Positions 39,986-45,990 of a stretch of 45,990 nt of DNA are shown one piece after another. Every line of letters begins with the position of its first letter. Within the stretch, counting starts at the first letter, position 1. Source of the DNA: Chloroflexota bacterium (GTDB lineage: Bacteria > Chloroflexota > Chloroflexia > QHBQ01); assembly GCA_025355955.1 (NCBI GenBank), contig JANXYP010000106.1, positions 1-45,990 of the forward strand, read 5' to 3'. Under the pieces are notes generated by a model. The model worked only from the letters and a program-made list of their open reading frames with translations, was not told where the DNA came from and ran no database searches. The position numbers and the translations under genes were made by a program.

Positions 39986-40792
39986 TCAACTAACCAGGCC
40001 CGAGACCAATTGCCCAACGGCGTAGACGACCAGTGCGCCAACCCCGCCCGCGATCATCATCTCCAGCCCGCTACGCCACCAGGGCTGATGGGTGAAGCGC
40101 GACTTGAACGTGCCGAAGGCGAACAGCACGGCGAGGGTTAGCGCTACGGATATAATGAAGGTGGTACTCAGCGAGTCCGCCGTGTCGGCGATGCTCAGGA
40201 TGCGGTGAACAATGTAGGACGACAATGGCACTAGCGCCCCGATCATGTAAGATACGCCTACAATCATGCCAGTACGTACCGGGCTTTCGTTGCTCTCATC
40301 GCCATAGCCCAGCTCCTCGCTCATCATCATGTTTACCCAACGATCCTTATCGCTGGTGATGCGGGTCACAATCATCTCCAAATCCGCACCCTCGAAGCCC
40401 TTGGCCGCGTATATGTCGCGCACCTCCTGCCGCTCCGCATCTGGCATATGCTCGACTTCGTAATACTCGCGGGCCTTCTCCTTGGCATAAACTTCGCGTT
40501 GGCTCTTGCTGCCCAGATACGCGCCCAGGCCCATGCTGACTGCGCCTGCGAACATCTCGGCCACGCCTGCCTTCAGCACCAGGTTGGTGCCTTGTAGCAG
40601 CGCGGTAGTTCCCGCGACGAACGCGATAACCGTGACCAGCCCATCGCTTATGCCCAGCACCAGGTCGCGTAGGTTACTGCCGGTGTCGCCACCCGCGTGC
40701 CAGTGTTCCACCGCTTGCGGGTTCCCGTCGGCTGCCGCAACATTTATTTCGGATGCCAGTTCCTTCTGTGTGTTCGTTTCCATTTTGTTCAT
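39986..40792 (-). CDS. VIT1/CCC1-family transporter
   Basis: The 268-aa protein is of the VIT1/CCC1 family (Fe/Mn vacuolar transporters in eukaryotes). The signature LRDLVLGISDGLVTVIAFVAG (residues 41-61) with GLGAYLGSKSQREVY and the cytosolic metal-binding loop rich in Glu and Met (EYYEVEHMPDAERQEV; DRWVNMMMSEELG) is complete, followed by three C-terminal TM helices. The upstream start (Met1, not Met4) is set by GAGGAG five bases before. Extended -10 and TTGGTT -35 are seen at 40856-40828. Likely role: metal export or storage. It is not adjacent to a ferritin gene. Confidence 0.88.
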   Translation of the reverse strand: MNKMETNTQKELASEINVAAADGNPQAVEHWHAGGDTGSNLRDLVLGISDGLVTVIAFVAGTTALLQGTNLVLKAGVAEMFAGAVSMGLGAYLGSKSQREVYAKEKAREYYEVEHMPDAERQEVRDIYAAKGFEGADLEMIVTRITSDKDRWVNMMMSEELGYGDESNESPVRTGMIVGVSYMIGALVPLSSYIVHRILSIADTADSLSTTFIISVALTLAVLFAFGTFKSRFTHQPWWRSGLEMMIAGGVGALVVYAVGQLVSGLVS

Positions 40793-40827
40793 TAAGGCTC
40801 CTCACTTTGTATCCAAACGAATGCCTC

Positions 40828-40856
40828 ATTATAACAAACTTGCGTCCATAAACCAA
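40828..40856 (-). promoter_or_regulatory. promoter of the VIT1-type gene
   Basis: Minus strand TTGGTT (40856-40851), 17-bp spacer, TGT-TATAAT extended -10 (40836-40828). Confidence 0.65.
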
Positions 40857-40873
40857 CTTCTAGCGCCTATCAG

Positions 40874-40896
40874 AAGCGGACGTAATCCGCCCCTAC
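40874..40896 (+). repeat. hairpin repeat (GCGGA-CGTAA-TCCGC, CCCTAC)
   Basis: Single-copy version of the hairpin superfamily: stem GCGGA-CGTAA-TCCGC followed by CCCTAC, in the divergent gap between the VIT1-type gene and gltX. Confidence 0.6.
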
Positions 40897-40999
40897 GCCA
40901 CACACATTGCGATTTGATGAATAGCACCCACCAACATCTAGGTCAAATAGTCTGAGGCGCAGTTGGGTCTCCAGGCTGAAGCAAGTGCTGTGCCAGCTA

Positions 41000-41008
41000 T
41001 GGTATAAT
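41000..41008 (+). promoter_or_regulatory. extended -10 promoter of gltX
   Basis: TGG-TATAAT (41000-41008) with no good -35; about 30 nt before the Shine-Dalgarno AAAGGAG (41027-41033). Confidence 0.65.
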
Positions 41009-41044
41009 ACCGCGCACATAAGCAGCAAAGGAGAGCATGATAAG

Positions 41045-42598
41045 ATGAGCAACGATCGAGCCGATATTAGCGGGCCAGTACGGGTTCGCTTCGCCCCCAG
41101 CCCGACTGGTTTCCTGCACGTCGGTGGAGTGCGTACCGCGATGTTTAGCTGGCTGGCCGCCCGCCACTACGGCGGTCAGTTCATCCTGCGGATCGAGGAC
41201 ACCGACCAGAAGCGCTATGTCGAGGGCGCAGAGGACGACTTGAAGGCTAGCCTGCGCTGGGTGGGCATTACGTGGGATGAGGGGCCGGATGTGGGCGGCC
41301 CACACGCGCCATATCGTCAGTCGGAGCGGCTGCCGCTCTATCAGCAATACGCCCACCAGCTAGTAGAGATGGGCTGCGCCTACAAGAGTTGGAGCAGCGC
41401 TGAGGAGCTTGACGTAGAGCGCAAGGCTGCCGCCGCCAATCACCAACCGCCGCCGCTGCACGATCGCTGGCGCAATGCCGCACCGGAGCAGATCGCCGCC
41501 GCCGAAGCTGAGGGCAAACCCTATACCATCCGCCTGAAGATGCCGGAAGAGGGCAGCACTGGCTTCTACGATTTCGTCAAGAATCAAACCATCACCTTTG
41601 AGAACGCCAGGGTGGACGACACCGTGCTGCTCAAGTCGGACGGCTACCCAACCTACCATCTTGCGGTGGTGGTCGACGACCATGAGATGGGCATAACCCA
41701 CGTGCTACGCGCCGAGGAGTGGGTTGCCAGCACCCCCAAGCACGTGCAGTTGTATAAGTGTTTCGGCTGGGAGATGCCGGTCTTTGTCCATGTTCCCGAT
41801 ATACTGCGTCCTGACGGACGGGGCAAACTGAGCAAGCGCGACGGCGATGTTATGACCAATTAGTTTTGGGAGCAGGGTTATCTGCCGGAGGCGATGTTCA
41901 ACTTTCTGGTGCTGCAGGGCTGGAGCTACGATGAGAAGACCGAGCTTATGACCCAGGCGGAGATTGTCGAGCGCTATACCTTCACTCGCATCCAGCCCTC
42001 ACCCGCCCGCTGGGACATCAACAAGCTGAACTGGATGAACGGCCACTACATCAATCATATTCTCACCCTGGATGATCTGGCCCGCCGCTCCCTAACCTTC
42101 ATGCATCAGGCCGGGTTGCTCACCGAGGTGGAGGCGCTGCCGGGCGACGACGAGTATCTCTACTTCCAGGCGATCATTGCACTGCTCAAGGATCGCATCA
42201 AGGTGCTGTCCGAGGTTCCCGACCTAACTGGCTATTTCTTCGCCGACCACCTGAAATATGACCCTGCGTTGCTGCTGGGCAAGGACAAGAATGCGATCAG
42301 CGTAGCGCAGGCTAGCGAGATTATCCACTCGGCAACCATGCTGCTGCAGGCCGACAAGTACGCCGCCTGGCACCTGAGCGACAAGGAGAACGGCCCGGAG
42401 GCGGAGGTGAAAGCGCTGGCCGAGCAGATGGCGTTGAAGCCTGGCCCGGTGTTCATGCCGCTGCGCGTGGCAATCACGGGCCGCACCCAATCACCCAGCT
42501 TGTTCGAGACCATGGAGGTACTGGGTCGAGAGCGGGTGATGGTAAGGCTGCGCGATGCCACGCAACTGCTGGATGCAATGGGCGCACAAGATGAATAG
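41045..42598 (+). pseudogene. gltX: glutamyl-tRNA synthetase interrupted by an in-frame amber codon
   Basis: The two open parts (41045-41863 and 41864-42598) are in the same frame and together make a 517-codon class I synthetase. The HIGH-like motif FAPSPTGFLHVGG (16-28), IEDTDQKR, KLSKR (261-265) and the C-terminal anticodon-binding helical bundle (WDINKLNWMNGHYINHIL etc.) are all intact. A single TAG at 41861-41863 falls eight codons after the KLSKR motif, between DVMTN and FWEQGYLPEAM. CAG to TAG would be the simplest change (Gln). Only sequencing error, a recent mutation, a second copy elsewhere, or read-through explains a broken essential gene. Start at 41045 with AAAGGAG 11 bases upstream; a three-codon ATG-ATA-AGA-TGA frame overlaps it. 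Confidence 0.85.
41861..41863 (+). other. in-frame TAG codon in gltX (codon 273)
   Basis: Sole stop in the 517-codon frame. The surrounding codons show normal coding and no frame change. Several other genes in the window end in TAG (for example at 979, 8454, 16609, 34589, 36803, 39958), which argues against general reassignment. Confidence 0.9.
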
Positions 42599-42657
42599 CT
42601 AACAAATTGTAACACATCCCTAATCATATACAGCTAACACTAGCGCGGCCAATAGCT

Positions 42658-42663
42658 TATAAT
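42658..42663 (+). promoter_or_regulatory. -10 box for a leaderless ABC ATPase mRNA
   Basis: TATAAT ends 7 nt before the ATG at 42671. CTAACA at 42634-42639 with an 18-bp spacer could be the -35. No Shine-Dalgarno. Confidence 0.6.
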
Positions 42664-42670
42664 AGGCGTG

Positions 42671-43444
42671 ATGAACGAGACTAATATAGACAAGCCAATC
42701 ATCCGCCTGATCAATCTGACCCGCCGCTACAAGGTGGGGCCGAATGTGGTCGAGGCGGTTGCCGGTATAGATCTGGAGATTGCCGCTGGTGAGTTTGTCG
42801 CGCTGATGGGCGCATCGGGCAGCGGCAAATCCACCCTGCTCAACCTGCTCGGCGGGCTGGATACGCCTAGCAGCGGCGAAGTCTGGGTGGGCGAGGTAAA
42901 CCTGGCGACCGCCAAGCGCAACATCCTCGACCAGCACCGTCAGCATACCGTCGGCTTCGTGTTCCAGAGCTTCAACCTGCTGTCCACCCGCACCGCGCTG
43001 GAAAATGTGGAGATGCCAATGCTGCTGGTGGGCGAACGAGCTGCCGCCCGCCGCACCCGCGCCCACGAGTTGCTGGCCCAGATCGGCCTGGCGCAGCGCA
43101 GCGACCATCTGCCCAACGCCCTCTCCGGCGGCGAACAGCAGCGCGTAGCAATCGCCCGCGCCCTCGCCAACAACCCCCTCATCCTGCTAGCCGATGAGCC
43201 TACCGGCAACCTCGACTCCAAAAATGGCGCAGAGGTGATGCGCATCCTGCGATCGCTCAACCAGGAGCGCGGCCTCACCCTCATCGTCGTCACTCATGAC
43301 CCGGCGGTGGCTGCGTACGCTGACCGGGTGGTGCGCCTGCTCGATGGCAAGATTGTGGAAATCAGCATGAATGCGGCCCCAACAATTGAGGCAGTGCCAC
43401 CGATTACCCCGGTCATGAGCCAACTGCAGGAGGCCAGTGTATGA
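42671..43444 (+). CDS. ABC transporter ATPase, MacB/LolD-type
   Basis: 257 aa. Walker [10 protein letters not shown] (47-55), Q-loop FQS (98-100), signature [15 protein letters not shown] (151-165), Walker B ILLADEP (171-177) and a His switch in VTHDP are intact. With [11 protein letters not shown] and [10 protein letters not shown], it is a typical MacB/LolD/FtsE-like ATPase of type VII exporters. The C-terminal tail (about 230-257) is Pro/Ala-rich. The start is the ATG at 42671, since the GTG at 42668 lies too near the -10. Its last codons overlap the permease gene (ATGA at 43441-43444). Confidence 0.93.
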   Translation: MNETNIDKPIIRLINLTRRYKVGPNVVEAVAGIDLEIAAGEFVALMGASGSGKSTLLNLLGGLDTPSSGEVWVGEVNLATAKRNILDQHRQHTVGFVFQSFNLLSTRTALENVEMPMLLVGERAAARRTRAHELLAQIGLAQRSDHLPNALSGGEQQRVAIARALANNPLILLADEPTGNLDSKNGAEVMRILRSLNQERGLTLIVVTHDPAVAAYADRVVRLLDGKIVEISMNAAPTIEAVPPITPVMSQLQEASV

Positions 43445-44772
43445 GATTCCCCGATATGCTGGGCAACTCGCTTGCCAGCCTGCGCCGCCGCAAGGTTCGC
43501 ACCATCCTCACCTCGATCGGCGTGTTCGTCGGCATCGTCACCATCGTCACCATGGTCAGTGCGGGCATTGGTACCGAGCAGCAAGTCACCTCCACTCTCT
43601 CCGGGCTGGGCTTCGAGACTATTACAGTCAACCCCGACTACAGCAGCGAAAGCAACAGTCCCAACAATGTCCCTACCCATCCGCTCACCCCAGAGATAGT
43701 CGCGCTGATCAAGCAAATCCCCAACGTAGTCAGCGTAATAACGGACATCAGCCTGCCCGATGCCATTCCCGAAGTTGAGATCAGCATCAACGGCACATCC
43801 GCGCCGGTATCCGCTTTCTTCAGCAATGCGGGCAGCATCAACCCGCTGGTCAGTGGCGGGACAATTAGCATGATTGCCGGTCCCAACTTCGATGCCACCC
43901 ACCAGGACGGCGTAATTATTGGAGCGCAAAGCCTGTACAACAGCCTGCACCTGGTTGGCACCTACCCGGCGGATACGTCGGTGTATAATCAACTGCTTGG
44001 CACCCCGGTTCACCTCACCGTAACCGACCCGCGTGGCGAGCAGCAAGTTTTTACCACCACCATCGCGGGCGTGGATACTAACAGCAACCTCGATGATGCC
44101 CGCGCCCCCGGCGCAAGGTCGATCACGGTGCGAAACGCCTCGGTACGCATTGGCGCTAACGTTAAACTTGCGATCGTGCAATGGTGGTATCGTCAGCCCG
44201 ACTACCTGGAGAAGCGCGGTTACAGCCGCGCCACGGTCAAGGTTGACACTATTCCTCATGTCAACGCCGTTGCCGATCAGATCAAGGGTTATGGACTGCA
44301 GGCGGATACCGTTCCCGCCTTGATTGATCAGATCAGCCGTGTCTTCACCATCTTGCAATTGATGCTCACCTCGGTGGGGCTGCTGGCGCTATTGGTTGCC
44401 AGCATCGGCATCGCCAACACTATGATCATGGCGATATACGAACGAACCCGCGAGATTGGTGTGCTGAAGGCGCTGGGTGCAACCCGCCGCGACATTCTGG
44501 GGATGTTTATGCTGGAGGCTAGCTTTATTGGGTTGCTGGGCGGTATTTTGGGGGTAATCGGTGGCTGGTTGCTGGATCTGTTGCTCAACTGGGGACTAAA
44601 CGCCTATCTGCAGTCGCAGGGCTTCTATGTTAATCTGCAGATCTTCCAGGTCAACGCCACACTGATTGTGAGCGCGCTGATCTTCGCCGCATTTATCGGC
44701 CTACTGGCCGGTCTCTATCCTGCCCGCCGCGCCGCCCGCCTCGACCCGCTAGCCGCACTACGGCACGAGTAA
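43441..44772 (+). CDS. MacB-like ABC transporter permease (FtsX fold)
   Basis: The 443-aa protein has a short cytosolic start [22 protein letters not shown]1 at about 20-44, an outer MacB-PCD-like domain (45-285), and three C-terminal TM helices (about 300-328, 350-380, 400-430). The FtsX-type coupling loop YERTREIGVLKALGATRRDILGM (between TM2 and TM3) and the end LLAGLYPARRAARLDPLAALR are hallmarks. Coupled to the ATPase by a 4-bp overlap. The exported substrate (lipoprotein, peptide or drug) cannot be read. No membrane-fusion protein is adjacent, in line with a single-membrane or atypical envelope (inference). Confidence 0.92.
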   Translation: MRFPDMLGNSLASLRRRKVRTILTSIGVFVGIVTIVTMVSAGIGTEQQVTSTLSGLGFETITVNPDYSSESNSPNNVPTHPLTPEIVALIKQIPNVVSVITDISLPDAIPEVEISINGTSAPVSAFFSNAGSINPLVSGGTISMIAGPNFDATHQDGVIIGAQSLYNSLHLVGTYPADTSVYNQLLGTPVHLTVTDPRGEQQVFTTTIAGVDTNSNLDDARAPGARSITVRNASVRIGANVKLAIVQWWYRQPDYLEKRGYSRATVKVDTIPHVNAVADQIKGYGLQADTVPALIDQISRVFTILQLMLTSVGLLALLVASIGIANTMIMAIYERTREIGVLKALGATRRDILGMFMLEASFIGLLGGILGVIGGWLLDLLLNWGLNAYLQSQGFYVNLQIFQVNATLIVSALIFAAFIGLLAGLYPARRAARLDPLAALRHE

Positions 44773-44837
44773 TTGCAGATCTACGATTTGCAGGATCGCA
44801 GATTAAGTAGCATCAGAACCTAAAATCTAAAATCCAC
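44773..44837 (+). repeat. heptamer-like spacer
   Basis: TTGCAGATCTACGATTTGCAG and CTAAAATCTAAAATCC resemble the period-7 repeats elsewhere. It lies between the convergent permease and Nramp genes; no clear terminator stem. Confidence 0.4.
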
Positions 44838-45990
44838 CTACTGCCCCCAGGTAAGGAACAACCCGATTGCTGCCGCAAACATCACTGCCGTGGTTATCCA
44901 GCCTACCGTATTGCTCCAGCGATTGTTGACCCGCTTGCCCATCACCTGCTTGTTGTTGGCAACCAACATGATGATCACCAGCAGCGGTGGGGCAAGCACA
45001 CCATTGATCACGGCAGTCCAGAACAGCGCGTCAATCGGGTTAATGCCACTAAAATTGATCAGCATCCCGATGATGGTGGCAGCGGCGATCACCGCATAGA
45101 ACTTTTTGGCTTTCCCAGGCTTTTCATCCAGGCCATGCTTCCAGCCAAACATCTCGGCCACTGCGTATGCGGCGGAGCCGGTCAGGATTGGCACCGCCAG
45201 CAAGCCGCTGCCGACCAGCCCCAACGCCAGCAGCAATCCCGCAGCATCGCCAGCGATTGGCTGCAGCGCCTGGGCCGCATCGGTAGCCGACTGAATATCA
45301 TGTTTGCCATGAGTGAACAGCGTGGCGGCGGTGGATAGAATGATGAAGTACATCACCAGGTTGGAGAAGAGCATCCCGATATTCACATCCCAGGTGGCGT
45401 ACTTCAACTCCCTGTCGGTCACGCCCTTGCGCTCCCAGAGTCGCTTGCGCCCCATGCTGATTTCTTCCTCCACCTCCTGATTGGCCTGCCAGAAGAAGAG
45501 GTAAGGTGAGATTGTAGTACCCAGGATCGCCACCAGAATGGAAAGAAAGTGGCCGTCGAAGCTGAAGCTAGGGATGAAGGTGCCGCGCAGCACAATGCCC
45601 CAGTCAGGCCGAGCGAAGAAGGCGGAGCCGATGTAGGCAAGTAGGGCAATGGTCAGCCATTTGAAGGTATTAGCAATCAGTCGGTAGGAGCCCCAGATCT
45701 GCAAGGCCAGGATGAGCAAGCCGATCGGGATAATCATTACCCAGATGGGGATTGGTATTAGCAGGTTGATAGCGGCAGCAATCGCACCGATGTCCGCGCC
45801 CGCGTTGATGGTGTTGGCAACCACCAGGGCGAGGACGGCGGGGTAAAGCACCCAGCGCGAATAATGATTACGCAGGATGCTGGCAAGGCCCATACCGCTA
45901 ACCATGCCGATTTTAGCGCAGATGAATTGCACCACTGCCATCATCGGATAGGTTACCAGCGCCAGCCATAGCGTACTGAAACCCAGCGAC
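44838..45990 (-). CDS. Nramp-family divalent-metal transporter, 5' part missing from window
   Basis: At least 383 residues of an Nramp-like (SLC11) transporter; the frame stays open to the window edge (LWLALVTYPMMAVVQFICAKIG reads on upstream of the first Met), so the true start and the TM1 DPGN motif are outside. The TM3 EICARIG-like IGMVSGMGLA and TM helices 4-11 are recognisable. TM6 reads ILGTTISPYLFFWQANQEVEEE, where classical family members have ATVMPHNLYLHS; the metal-ligand Met and the His are replaced by Ser and Tyr. A divergent Nramp subfamily with different metal preference is likely. Convergent with the permease gene. Confidence 0.85.
   Translation of the reverse strand, partial: SLGFSTLWLALVTYPMMAVVQFICAKIGMVSGMGLASILRNHYSRWVLYPAVLALVVANTINAGADIGAIAAAINLLIPIPIWVMIIPIGLLILALQIWGSYRLIANTFKWLTIALLAYIGSAFFARPDWGIVLRGTFIPSFSFDGHFLSILVAILGTTISPYLFFWQANQEVEEEISMGRKRLWERKGVTDRELKYATWDVNIGMLFSNLVMYFIILSTAATLFTHGKHDIQSATDAAQALQPIAGDAAGLLLALGLVGSGLLAVPILTGSAAYAVAEMFGWKHGLDEKPGKAKKFYAVIAAATIIGMLINFSGINPIDALFWTAVINGVLAPPLLVIIMLVANNKQVMGKRVNNRWSNTVGWITTAVMFAAAIGLFLTWGQ

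Noticed and set aside
41861-41863. Genome-wide reassignment of TAG to an amino acid
   Set aside because: At least six other genes in the window end naturally with TAG and have normal lengths.
43294-44358. 354-codon minus-strand frame over the permease gene
   Set aside because: Shadow of the MacB-type permease; no start signals or recognisable motifs.
1-45990. tRNA, rRNA or classical riboswitch
   Set aside because: I scanned intergenic regions for T-loop sequences and conserved leader motifs by eye and found none; a covariance-model search would be needed to exclude them fully.

Overview
The window looks like chromosomal DNA of a Chloroflexota bacterium (inference). The grounds are about 60% GC, a Hanks-type Ser/Thr kinase and a pseudokinase, a DUF1800/DUF1501 pair, paired DUF4388 and Yip1 genes, several polyprenol-phosphate-dependent GT39-type membrane glycosyltransferases, a CIRCE operator, and very many small intergenic hairpin repeats. 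I see no phage, plasmid, CRISPR array, rRNA or tRNA. Most genes have good Shine-Dalgarno sites, but at least four appear to start at or within one base of the predicted transcription start (leaderless).

Layout. 1-8.5 kb: an alpha/beta hydrolase converges on an SDR oxidoreductase. Divergent from the SDR is an operon of a Cys-rich Rossmann-like protein and a 910-aa membrane protein that fuses a degenerate kinase to a degenerate M1 peptidase. An L,D-transpeptidase, a small membrane protein, a methyltransferase and a DUF1772-like membrane protein follow. 8.4-11.5 kb: DinB-like and zinc-ribbon genes on the minus strand, then two Yip1 paralogues and the stub of a third. 11.7-14.4 kb: DUF1800-DUF1501 operon with a Tat signal on the DUF1501 protein. 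14.7-17.4 kb: sigma-70-family ECF factor, a single-pass membrane protein likely to be its partner, and a lipoprotein with a terminator. 17.5-22.7 kb (minus strand): tandem DUF4388 genes, a small zinc-finger protein, a PqqD-like/M50 metalloprotease and a Pro/Thr-rich cell-wall-anchored-like surface protein. 22.7-23.5 kb: a gene-free island of nested inverted-repeat elements. 23.5-34.0 kb: a protein-glycosylation or cell-envelope glycan locus, with two GT39-like transferases carrying C-terminal PA14/carbohydrate-binding-like modules (minus strand), a GT2 polyprenol-phosphate sugar synthase and a third GT39-like enzyme fused to an NHL propeller (plus strand). 34.1-40 kb: a CIRCE-controlled FmdB-type zinc ribbon, a Ser/Thr kinase with a bactofilin-like beta-solenoid tail, and a giant coiled-coil membrane protein. 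40-46 kb: VIT1/CCC1-type transporter, glutamyl-tRNA synthetase interrupted by an in-frame amber codon, a MacB-type ABC exporter pair, and an Nramp-related transporter running off the window.

The most notable points are: (1) gltX split by one TAG after the KLSKR motif; (2) the double pseudoenzyme (pseudokinase-TM-pseudo-M1 peptidase); (3) the kinase-bactofilin fusion next to a coiled-coil membrane protein, a possible scaffold/cytoskeletal signalling unit; (4) a roughly 98-bp MITE whose ends supply extended -10 promoter boxes and even a stop codon; (5) three nested families of palindromic elements at 22.9-23.5 kb; (6) -10 boxes placed 5-7 nt before start codons; (7) a near-perfect CIRCE in front of an FmdB-family gene rather than a classical chaperone gene. 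All functional calls come from motif reading only; no database search was possible.
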